A stretch of DNA of 15,562 nucleotides from W11650 sp963550755 (GTDB taxonomy: Bacteria; Bacillota; Clostridia; Lachnospirales; Vallitaleaceae). Shown here one piece after another: positions 1 through 5,412 of the stretch. The number at the start of each line of letters is the position of its first letter. The first letter of the stretch is position 1. The notes beneath the pieces were generated by a model. The model worked only from the letters and a program-made list of their open reading frames with translations, was not told the DNA's origin and searched no databases. A program made the translations under genes and the position numbers. The DNA is taken from contig CAUVDV010000045.1 in the NCBI GenBank assembly GCA_963550755.1, forward strand, positions 1 to 15,562. The letters are read 5' to 3'.

Positions 1-2280
1 CATAAAAATACCGCGGTAGTGTTTATGTCGAAATTAGAAGGCGGCCGACAGGAGAGAATTGGCCTGTGTCTGCCTTGTGCGAAAAGACAGGGAATCGCAC
101 CCCTCAATGATTTGCTGGCTCAGACCGGTATGTCGCCGGAAGAAATGAATAATCTCAACGACCAGATGATGGAAATACTGGAAGATCCGCAAATCGGCGA
201 TCGGATTAATCAATTTATGGAAAACCTAGATGGCGGATTTGTTGATCCGACATTGGAAACCATCGAAAGTGCCGACGCGCCGGCTCAGGAGTTTTTAAAT
301 TCGGGTGAGGATGCGCCGCATGGGGCGTCCACCAAAACCAAAGTGAAAACGGCGCGTAAGATAAAACGGAAAAACCTGGATCAATTTGGTATAAATTTGA
401 CAGAAAAAGCCAAAGCCGGAGAAGTTGACAGAATAATTGGAAGAGAAAGAGAAATTGACAGAGTCATTCAAATTTTGAATCGGAGGCAGAAGAATAATCC
501 GGTCCTAATCGGTGAACCGGGCGTTGGTAAAACGGCTATCGCTGAGGGCTTGGCGGTGCGGATTGCTGAGGGCAATGTGCCGCATAAGCTGCTGGGGACG
601 GAGATTTATCTCTTGGATTTGCCCGGCGTTGTGTCCGGCACGCAGTTCCGCGGTCAGTTTGAAGCCAGAATGAAAGCGATTTTGCATGAAGCAATGGAAA
701 GCGGCAATGTCATTTTGGTAATTGATGAAATCCATAATATTACCGGTGCCGGCGGCGCGGAAAGCGGCTCGATGAATGCGGCCAATATTTTAAAACCGGC
801 GCTGGCCCGGGGCGATATTCAGGTGATTGGCGCGACTACTTTGGAAGAGTACCGCAAGCACATTGAAAAGGACGCGGCGCTGGAAAGACGTTTCCAAAAA
901 GTGCTGGTTGAGGAGCCGGATGAAGCGGACAGCATTGAGATTATCAAGGGAATTAAAGACTATTACGAGAATTTCCACCATGTGATTATCTCTGATGAAG
1001 TAATTGCTTATGCCGTACATATGTCCAAGCGCTATATCCATGAAAGATATTTGCCGGATAAAGCGATTGATTTGATTGACGAAGCCGGTTCCAGGGCCAA
1101 TTTGAAAAACTTAGGCTTAGTTGAGCTGGAAGCCTTGAAAAATGAGCTGGCTAAGACCGTAGAAGAAAAAGAGATCGCGGCGGCGGCGGATGATTATGAA
1201 AAAGCGGCCGACTGCCGGATGGATGAACTGCGGCTGGAAAATAAGATCAAAGAAATTAAGCGGCAATGCGATCAGGTCGAGCTGACGGAAGAATTGGTGG
1301 CCGATGTGATTGAGTCATGGACCAAGATTCCGGTGCAGAAACTGACGGAAGAAGAAGCGATTAAGCTGAAGCGCTTAAATAACCGGCTCAGCCGCTGGGT
1401 CAAGGGACAAGATAACGCGGTTACGGCTGTCTCAACGGCAATTAAGCGCCGCCGCTCCGGCTTTATGCCGAAACTTCGGCCGGCCTCCTTTATCTTTGTC
1501 GGCCCGACCGGGGTTGGCAAGACGGAACTGGCTAAAGCGGTTGCCAGAGAGCTTTTTGGCAGCGAAGACGCCATGATCCGGTTTGATATGTCGGAGTTTA
1601 TGGAAAAGCATACGGTTTCCAAGCTGATTGGAGCGCCTCCGGGCTATATTGGTTATGATAATGCCGGTCAGCTGACGGAGCGGGTGCGCCGCCGGCCGTA
1701 TTCGGTGATTTTACTGGATGAGATTGAAAAAGCGCATCCCGATATCTTCCATTTGCTGCTGCAAATCTTAGAAGACGGCAGACTAACCGACAGCCAAGGC
1801 CGGACGGTTAATTTTGAAAATACCATCCTGCTGATGACCAGCAATGCCGGCACTGACCGGAAAGGCGCGGGGATTGGGTTTAACCCCAGCGAAGCGCCCA
1901 GAACGGCGGAAAAGGTGAAAACGGCGTTAAATGAGTTTTTTAAGCCGGAATTCCTGAATCGTCTGGATGATATCATTGTGTTTGATAATCTGACCAAGGA
2001 GAGTTTGGCGGAAATTGTGGACATTATGCTGGAACAGCTTCGCCGGACGACTAAAGAAAAGGGCTTTGATATTGAGGTATCGGATGAAGTGAAGGCCTTT
2101 TTGGTGAAAGACGGCTATCATGAGGCATATGGAGCCAGACCGCTGCGCCGGAGCATTACCGTCCATATTGAAGATCGGTTATCGGAGATGTTCTTGGATA
2201 AAGAACTGGAAAACGTGGCGCGGGTTCGTTTTGTGATGGAAGATGACAAGATTAAGGCGATTCCGGAAAAACCAGAATAA
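1..2280 (+). CDS. ATP-dependent Clp unfoldase, ClpE/ClpC type (5' end outside window)
   Basis: This is a two-domain AAA+ (HSP100) chaperone that unfolds substrates and feeds them to ClpP. The frame is open to base 1, so the gene enters from the left. Residues are counted from the first in-window start-type codon, GTG at 19; a zinc-binding CxxC lies at about 17-20, and the matching first CxxC of a ClpE-type N-terminal zinc finger should lie just upstream. Walker A of the first ATPase is GEPGVGKT at 165-172 and its Walker B, VILVIDEIH, starts near 231. A coiled UVR-like segment follows at about 375-415. Walker A of the second ATPase is GPTGVGKT at 495-502 and its Walker B, VILLDEIE, starts near 563. 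An IGF tripeptide at 619-621 sits where Clp ATPases carry the ClpP-docking loop, so a protease role is likely. The N-terminus has a zinc finger rather than paired Clp_N repeats, which favours ClpE over ClpC. The family call is secure; the exact subfamily is less so. Confidence 0.93.
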   Translation, partial: HKNTAVVFMSKLEGGRQERIGLCLPCAKRQGIAPLNDLLAQTGMSPEEMNNLNDQMMEILEDPQIGDRINQFMENLDGGFVDPTLETIESADAPAQEFLNSGEDAPHGASTKTKVKTARKIKRKNLDQFGINLTEKAKAGEVDRIIGREREIDRVIQILNRRQKNNPVLIGEPGVGKTAIAEGLAVRIAEGNVPHKLLGTEIYLLDLPGVVSGTQFRGQFEARMKAILHEAMESGNVILVIDEIHNITGAGGAESGSMNAANILKPALARGDIQVIGATTLEEYRKHIEKDAALERRFQKVLVEEPDEADSIEIIKGIKDYYENFHHVIISDEVIAYAVHMSKRYIHERYLPDKAIDLIDEAGSRANLKNLGLVELEALKNELAKTVEEKEIAAAADDYEKAADCRMDELRLENKIKEIKRQCDQVELTEELVADVIESWTKIPVQKLTEEEAIKLKRLNNRLSRWVKGQDNAVTAVSTAIKRRRSGFMPKLRPASFIFVGPTGVGKTELAKAVARELFGSEDAMIRFDMSEFMEKHTVSKLIGAPPGYIGYDNAGQLTERVRRRPYSVILLDEIEKAHPDIFHLLLQILEDGRLTDSQGRTVNFENTILLMTSNAGTDRKGAGIGFNPSEAPRTAEKVKTALNEFFKPEFLNRLDDIIVFDNLTKESLAEIVDIMLEQLRRTTKEKGFDIEVSDEVKAFLVKDGYHEAYGARPLRRSITVHIEDRLSEMFLDKELENVARVRFVMEDDKIKAIPEKPE

Positions 2281-2330
2281 GCTTTTGACAGACAACAAAA
2301 AAGCGCATATAAGGCGCTGATAAAAGCAGT

Positions 2331-2370
2331 AAAGGCACAGTCGATGGGATTTTCTCATGACTGTGCCTTT
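2331..2370. terminator. hairpin after the Clp gene, possible bidirectional terminator
   Basis: A 12-bp perfect inverted repeat (AAAGGCACAGTC at 2331-2342 with its complement at 2359-2370) extends inward through ATG/CAT. It lies 51 bases after the Clp stop codon. The flanking A and T runs are only three or four long, so it is a weak intrinsic terminator at best. It could equally be an mRNA 3'-end stabiliser. Confidence 0.45.
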
Positions 2371-2674
2371 AAAATGCTGAACTTTAGCCAGAAAAGCGCT
2401 GGGGGAGTTTGGCTTACCGGAAGGAGGGCGCTTGGCTTGGGACTTAATAAGAGGCTTTATAGGCTATAAGATTTAGATTGGCCTAAAAACTGCACTATTT
2501 TCAACTGGGGAATAAATCCCTTTTCTTAAAAGAAACGTAAAAAAGCGAAAAACGCAATTGTCAAAAATTACAAAAAAAATAATGATTTAAAGACATTTTA
2601 TCCATCAAAATGTATGACATAATTTTCTGAAAAATTACATATGGCAAAAATACGGATAATATCAGCAAATCATA
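2371..2674. other. AT-rich intergenic DNA, no gene seen
   Basis: About 300 bases lie between the Clp hairpin and the next promoter. I see no ORF with a credible ribosome binding site. The stretch holds two small AT-rich inverted repeats: ACATTTT at 2593-2599 with AAAATGT at 2607-2613, and AATTTT at 2621-2626 with AAAATT at 2631-2636. They lie 40-80 bases upstream of the promoter at 2675 and could be activator or curvature sites, but nothing here identifies a protein. Confidence 0.5.
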
Positions 2675-2703
2675 TTGACACTTTCTTCGGCTATCGGTAT
2701 AAT
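2675..2703 (+). promoter_or_regulatory. consensus sigma-A promoter for the cell wall hydrolase gene
   Basis: The -35 box is TTGACA (2675-2680) and the -10 box is TATAAT (2698-2703), separated by exactly 17 bp, so both hexamers match consensus perfectly. Transcription should start near 2710, leaving a 5' leader of about 250 nt before the ATG at 2963. The spacer carries CGGCTATC (2688-2695), which recurs as half of the palindrome at 2881-2894. Confidence 0.85.
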
Positions 2704-2729
2704 TGGCAAATCGTTGAGGAATCGCCAAA

Positions 2730-2789
2730 ATGGTTTGCGGATTAAAATCAAAGGAAATAACAGCGAACCGGCCGCGGGCTTTCAGATAA
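2730..2789 (+). CDS. possible 19-aa leader peptide
   Basis: A short ORF begins with ATG about 20 nt after the predicted transcription start. A GAGGA ribosome binding site (2716-2720) lies 9 nt upstream of it. It encodes 19 residues, basic toward the C-terminus (NRPRAFR), with no recognisable domain. Its TAA stop (2787-2789) falls in or beside the loop of the strong hairpin at 2771-2799, so ribosomes finishing it would melt that hairpin. This arrangement suits a regulatory leader ORF better than a functional peptide. Chance occurrence cannot be excluded. Confidence 0.3.
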   Translation: MVCGLKSKEITANRPRAFR

Positions 2790-2799
2790 AAGCTGCGGC
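2771..2799 (+). promoter_or_regulatory. GC-rich leader hairpin upstream of the cell wall hydrolase gene
   Basis: GCCGC (2771-2775) pairs with GCGGC (2795-2799), and GCTTT (2778-2782) pairs with AAAGC (2789-2793). A small internal asymmetry separates the two helices and the loop is about 6 nt. It is embedded in AT-rich DNA and has no T-tract, so it is probably a leader structure and not a terminator. Confidence 0.5.
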
Positions 2800-2880
2800 G
2801 GCAAAGCATTAAACCGGATTCCGAGCGTTTATCATAGATGAAACGAAAACAAAAGAAGATAAGCAAAAACTTAATTTTTC

Positions 2881-2894
2881 GATAGCCGGCTATC
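2881..2894. promoter_or_regulatory. 14-bp perfect palindrome, possible operator
   Basis: GATAGCCGGCTATC is a perfect dyad with no spacer, located 69 bases upstream of the hydrolase start codon. The half-site CGGCTATC also occurs between the -35 and -10 of the upstream promoter at 2688-2695. The shared half-site suggests a DNA-binding protein contacting both positions. A plain RNA hairpin is the alternative, though a zero-nt loop makes that less attractive. Confidence 0.35.
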
Positions 2895-2962
2895 TGGTTT
2901 AAATCAATAGCGGTGCGCAAAGAGCGTGAAAATTAAGGGAAAAGAAAGGAACAGACAAAAAG

Positions 2963-3697
2963 ATGAACTTTTTAAAAAAGTTGTTCAGCAGTTTAAAGCA
3001 GGGACATCAAAATGGTCTGGTCGTTTTCGCAACATGCTGTGTGATAGTGTTACTTTTAGGAGTCAACGGTTTTGCATCAAAAAAAGATGATAGAAATACA
3101 GCGGAGCGAAAGCTGCTGCCCGCCGATGAGAACGAGCAGGAATCGGAGCTTACGGCGGCGGAGAAAGAACCCAACTCGTATTATTATACGGCTAAGATTG
3201 AGGAGTACATCAGCCACAGTCAAAGGCAGGAGCATGTTTTGCAGCTGGCCGAAGATAGCAAAAACCGGCAGTTTGTAACATCGGGTAAGCTGATTTCCAG
3301 GCAAGCCCGGGATATTTCCGCCGAGGAATATGAGATATTAACCCGGATCGTTGAGGCGGAAGCCGGAGCAGAGCCTTACCCGACTAGGCTTTTGATTGCC
3401 AATATCATTTTAAACCGGGTCGAAAGCGAGCGCTTTCCCAATAATATTGCTGATGTTGTTTTCCAAAATAATGGGAAAACCTATCAGTTTTCGCCGATTT
3501 CTAACGGCAGTTATTATTCCGTTACCGTCAAAGATGGTACCCGTAAGGCGGTTGAAGAAGCGCTGAGCGGCCAGGATAACTCCGGCGGGGCGCTGTACTT
3601 TATGGTCAGAAGCATAAGTTCACCGAAGAGTGTGGCGTGGTTTGACACCGCGCTGACCAAAATGGGACAAATCGGTGAGATTGAATATTTTAAATAA
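2963..3697 (+). CDS. membrane-anchored SleB-family cell wall hydrolase
   Basis: This 244-residue protein has a short basic N-terminus, one hydrophobic segment at about 18-37 (signal anchor or uncleaved signal), and a charged linker rich in Glu, Lys and Asn to about residue 115. A C-terminal SleB/CwlJ-type hydrolase domain (Hydrolase_2 family) runs from about residue 118 to 240. The domain begins with EEYEILTRIVEAEAGAEPY, where the AEA glutamate (E133) matches the family's catalytic position. It continues with the typical NIILNRV helix and the FSPISNGSYY segment. Members cut peptidoglycan glycan strands during spore germination or vegetative wall turnover. It has no spore-coat or YpeB partner nearby, so a vegetative role is as likely as germination. 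The ATG is preceded by AAGGA at 12 nt. It appears monocistronic, between a strong promoter and a strong terminator. Confidence 0.88.
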   Translation: MNFLKKLFSSLKQGHQNGLVVFATCCVIVLLLGVNGFASKKDDRNTAERKLLPADENEQESELTAAEKEPNSYYYTAKIEEYISHSQRQEHVLQLAEDSKNRQFVTSGKLISRQARDISAEEYEILTRIVEAEAGAEPYPTRLLIANIILNRVESERFPNNIADVVFQNNGKTYQFSPISNGSYYSVTVKDGTRKAVEEALSGQDNSGGALYFMVRSISSPKSVAWFDTALTKMGQIGEIEYFK

Positions 3698-3710
3698 AAA
3701 AGCAGAGATT

Positions 3711-3760
3711 AAAAAGCTTTGAGCAAGTTTTGCCGCTTGTTCAAAGCTTTTTAGTTTTTA
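3711..3760 (+). terminator. strong intrinsic terminator
   Basis: A 17-bp stem (3711-3727 with 3736-3752, one G-U pair) starts AAAAAGCTTTGA and closes an 8-nt loop. The descending arm ends in TTTTT and is followed by TAGTTTTTA. It ends the cell wall hydrolase transcript 14 bases past the stop codon, and separates it from the sugar locus. Confidence 0.88.
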
Positions 3761-3815
3761 ACAAAAATTAAATAAAGAAATTGTAGATTTTATAGAAAAT
3801 AAATAAATAAATGGA

Positions 3816-3844
3816 TTGACTTCCCTTGATAAAAGAGCTATCAT
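3816..3844 (+). promoter_or_regulatory. sigma-A-type promoter of the sugar catabolic locus
   Basis: The -35 box TTGACT (3816-3821) and the -10 box TATCAT (3839-3844) are separated by 17 bp in very AT-rich DNA. Each hexamer has one mismatch to consensus. Transcription should begin near 3851, immediately before or inside the palindrome at 3858-3877. It is the only convincing promoter I see upstream of the nine-gene locus. Confidence 0.7.
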
Positions 3845-3855
3845 ATATTTAAATC

Positions 3856-3882
3856 ATAAGTAAATAACTAGTTACTTCTTAT
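3856..3882. promoter_or_regulatory. operator-like palindrome at the transcription start
   Basis: The core TAACTAGTTA (3865-3874) is a perfect 10-bp dyad. It is flanked by AAGTAA (3858-3863) and TTACTT (3872-3877), and more loosely by ATAAG and CTTAT. It covers roughly +5 to +30 of the predicted transcript, a classic repressor position. The only regulator in the locus is the TetR-family protein at 10157, so autoregulation of the whole operon through this site is the simplest model. I saw no second copy of the core in the window. Confidence 0.55.
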
Positions 3883-3894
3883 CGAGTGAAAATT

Positions 3895-4124
3895 TTTTAG
3901 GTTGATAAAATGAGCAGGCGAGACAGTTGTGGCCGGACAAAGGAAATCTGTTTTTTCGCGGTAAATCACGCTGCCGTTCCGGCCGGTCATCCGTCATTCC
4001 CCGTAAGGTGAGGAAATGCTGGGCAAATGTCCGGCGGAGCACAGCAAAAGCGCGGAAGCTATCCGTACCTGCCGTCAGCCGGACTTTCCGGCAGGAAAAA
4101 TCAATTACAACAGGAGGCGGCACT
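3895..4124 (+). promoter_or_regulatory. long structured 5' leader with mutually exclusive helices
   Basis: The leader contains a long-range helix, GCCGGACA (3932-3939) with TGTCCGGC (4028-4035). The same downstream strand can pair instead with GCCGGAC at 4078-4084. That segment can also form a local hairpin, GCCGGA (4078-4083) with TCCGGC (4087-4092), or be displaced by CCTGCCG (4068-4074) pairing with CGGCAGG (4089-4095). These competing pairings end 16 nt before the AGGAGG site of the first gene, as expected of a switch controlling translation. TACCTGCC at 4066-4073 recalls the end of cobalamin riboswitches, but the remaining hallmarks are not convincing. Two short ORFs also occupy this leader. 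Confidence 0.4.
3910..4011 (+). CDS. possible small leader ORF 1 (33 aa)
   Basis: An ATG at 3910 opens a 33-codon frame ending in TGA at 4009-4011. Its ribosome binding site is weak (AGG about 8 nt upstream). The product would be basic at the N-terminus, with two Cys and two His, and no recognised domain. Its main interest is position: the stop codon lies only 4 nt before the ATG of the second small ORF. It may be a chance ORF within a structured RNA. Confidence 0.2.
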   Translation: MSRRDSCGRTKEICFFAVNHAAVPAGHPSFPVR

Positions 4125-4132
4125 TTGATTAA
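4016..4132 (+). CDS. possible small leader ORF 2 (38 aa), overlapping the oxidoreductase start
   Basis: An ATG at 4016 follows an AAGGTGAGG purine-rich stretch (4005-4013). It opens a 38-codon frame with codon use resembling the neighbouring genes (GCG, CCG, GAA frequent). It stops at TAA 4130-4132, overlapping the TTG start of the oxidoreductase (4125) by 8 nt. This is a layout that permits translational coupling. The product would be polar, with two Cys, and ends in a run of Arg; no family is recognised. I cannot separate a real peptide from an accidental ORF without comparative data. Confidence 0.28.
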   Translation: MLGKCPAEHSKSAEAIRTCRQPDFPAGKINYNRRRHFD

Positions 4133-5051
4133 AGCAGGTTTGGTTAATATGGATACTTCCCATCCCCGTTGCTTTGCGGATGTGATGCAAAGAACGGGCC
4201 GGATTCGCTATGCGGCGATCTATGACGATTCCTTTCGGTCGGGATCCGAGATAGAAGCGTTTATTCAAAAATACGGACTGGAAAAGCGCTGCACCAGTTT
4301 AGAGGAATTAGCGGAAATTACCGATGTTGGTTTTGTTCATGGCTGCAACTGGGACGATCATTTGCGCTGTGCCGAAGCTTTCTGGCGGCGGAAAAAGCCG
4401 GTATTTATTGACAAACCTGTGGTTGGCTGTCTGCGGGATTGTCGGCGGGTACGCGACTGGGTAGAGCGGGGAGCGGTTATTTTAGGCGCTTCCAGCGTCA
4501 GATACGCCGAAGAAATTAAAGAGTTTTTAAAAACGCCGATAGAAACCAGAGGCGAGATTATCAGCCTTTCGGTCAGTGTGGGGATGGATGAGTTTAATTA
4601 CGGCATCCATATCGCTGAAGCAATCGGCGGTTTGGCGCTGGGCCGGGCGGAAAGCGTCAGGCATATCGGCCGGGCCGAACGGGCGAGACAAACAGCGCAT
4701 AGTTATTGTATTTCGTTTCCGGCGGGGCAAACCGCCATTATGACAATTGTAAACGGAGTGTGGCAGCCCTTTGCGCTAACCGTACTGACTACCAAAGGTA
4801 CCTATCCGCTGCTGCTGGATTCGGACCGCTTATATGAAAGCTTACTGACAGAGCTGTGTGACTATCTGGAAGGCAAGGCGAATCATTTGGCCTCGGCAGA
4901 GGAGTTGTTAGGCAGCGTAGAGCTGATGCTGGCGGCTCTGGCGTCGCGGGAGGGCGGCGGCCGGACGGTGGCACTGGCGGATTTGAAGGAAACAATGCCG
5001 TCCTATGACGGCCGGAAGTTCTGGGAGAGCTACCGTCAAACCGCCAAATAA
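4125..5051 (+). CDS. Gfo/Idh/MocA-family NAD(P)-dependent sugar oxidoreductase
   Basis: This 308-residue cytoplasmic protein opens with a Rossmann strand (IKAGLVNMDTSHP). It carries D96-K97-P98, the family's (E/D)KP motif whose lysine acts in hydride transfer. A C-terminal alpha/beta substrate domain covers about residues 115-300. Family members oxidise or reduce ring hydroxyls of sugars, inositols and sugar acids. I chose TTG at 4125 because AGGAGG (4112-4117) sits 7 nt upstream and the Rossmann fold then starts at the N-terminus. Longer starts in frame add a very Arg-rich, family-unlike extension. It is the first gene of the locus. The family is usually 330-390 residues, so this is a short member. 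The substrate cannot be read from sequence. Confidence 0.85.
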   Translation: MIKAGLVNMDTSHPRCFADVMQRTGRIRYAAIYDDSFRSGSEIEAFIQKYGLEKRCTSLEELAEITDVGFVHGCNWDDHLRCAEAFWRRKKPVFIDKPVVGCLRDCRRVRDWVERGAVILGASSVRYAEEIKEFLKTPIETRGEIISLSVSVGMDEFNYGIHIAEAIGGLALGRAESVRHIGRAERARQTAHSYCISFPAGQTAIMTIVNGVWQPFALTVLTTKGTYPLLLDSDRLYESLLTELCDYLEGKANHLASAEELLGSVELMLAALASREGGGRTVALADLKETMPSYDGRKFWESYRQTAK

Positions 5052-5101
5052 AAGCAAAGCTTTAGGCAGCGGTAACCTTCGTCCTTTCGTTGGGCAGATT
5101 G

Positions 5102-5294
5102 GACGGAAATAGCGAGCTTTTGACTATAGTGTTTGAAAAGTCTTCGCTTTTTCGCTGGTCAGGTCGCGCGCTGGGAGAAAATAGGAAGTTTTTTGTATAG
5201 TCCATGAAAATCTGCGCTTTCACTGGGCGGGGCGGGGAGAAATAGGAAACTTTCGTTATAGTTTACGAAAAGTCTTTTTTCGCCAGGCAGGGCG
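5102..5294 (+). repeat. three-copy degenerate tandem repeat
   Basis: Three diverged units start near 5102, 5173 and 5234. Each has GAAATAG-like sequence, then TATAGT at a constant offset of 23 (5125, 5196, 5257), then a GAAAA(G)TCT stretch, a T/C-rich stretch and a GC-rich end (GGGCGGGGCG or GGCAGGGCG). The spacing is 71 then 61 bases. The TATAGT sits in the loop of a hairpin that is clearest in copy 3: ACTTTCGT at 5249-5256 with ACGAAAAGT at 5265-5273. A partial fourth TATAGT-like copy may follow near 5300. The repeat fills most of the 361-base gap between the oxidoreductase and the dehydrogenase. Confidence 0.6.
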
Positions 5295-5372
5295 TATGGC
5301 ATAGTCTGAAGGAAAAAAATCAGGCAATGGTTACGGTAAGCTAAGTGCGGACTGCCATACACCGTTAATCGG
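5294..5372 (+). promoter_or_regulatory. possible structured leader element before the dehydrogenase gene
   Basis: GTATGGCA (5294-5301) pairs perfectly with TGCCATAC (5353-5360). After a 2-nt bulge, GTC (5304-5306) pairs with GAC (5350-5352). This helix encloses about 43 nt with a small internal TTAC/GTAA pairing. A short CCG/CGG hairpin (5362-5372) follows directly. The element ends about 30 nt before the dehydrogenase ribosome binding site. It matches no riboswitch class I can recognise by eye. Confidence 0.35.
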
Positions 5373-5412
5373 CGGCGGAATAAAAATGAAAAAAAGTTTT
5401 GGGAGGGACAAA

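Noticed and set aside
2561..2920. Minus-strand ORF of 119 codons opposite the hydrolase leader
   Set aside because: It covers a consensus promoter on the other strand, has low-complexity Phe/Ile/Lys/Arg-rich content, no recognisable domain and no clear ribosome binding site.
3895..4110. Cobalamin riboswitch in the operon leader
   Set aside because: TACCTGCC and a GGTAAATCACGCTGCCG stretch recall parts of the B12 element. The CAGG partner needed before ACCTG is absent, and the GCCACTG and GGGAAGG blocks are not seen. The downstream gene is also not a typical B12-regulated gene. An Rfam search would settle it.
3927..4124. N-terminal extension of the Gfo/Idh/MocA oxidoreductase
   Set aside because: The 66 extra residues are very Arg/Lys/Ser-rich and unlike the family, whose Rossmann fold starts at the N-terminus. 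The AGGAGG site instead points to TTG at 4125.
5125..5262. TATAGT repeats as tandem -10 promoter elements
   Set aside because: No -35-like hexamers occur at 16-18 bp upstream of the three copies. The best candidate, TTGGAC at 5099, is 20 bp from the first.
5102..5294. CRISPR array
   Set aside because: Only three diverged units with no invariant repeat, no unique spacers of fixed length and no cas genes nearby.
5386..5412. Upstream ATG start for the hydroxyacid dehydrogenase
   Set aside because: It lacks a good ribosome binding site, while ATG at 5413 has GGGAGG at ideal spacing.
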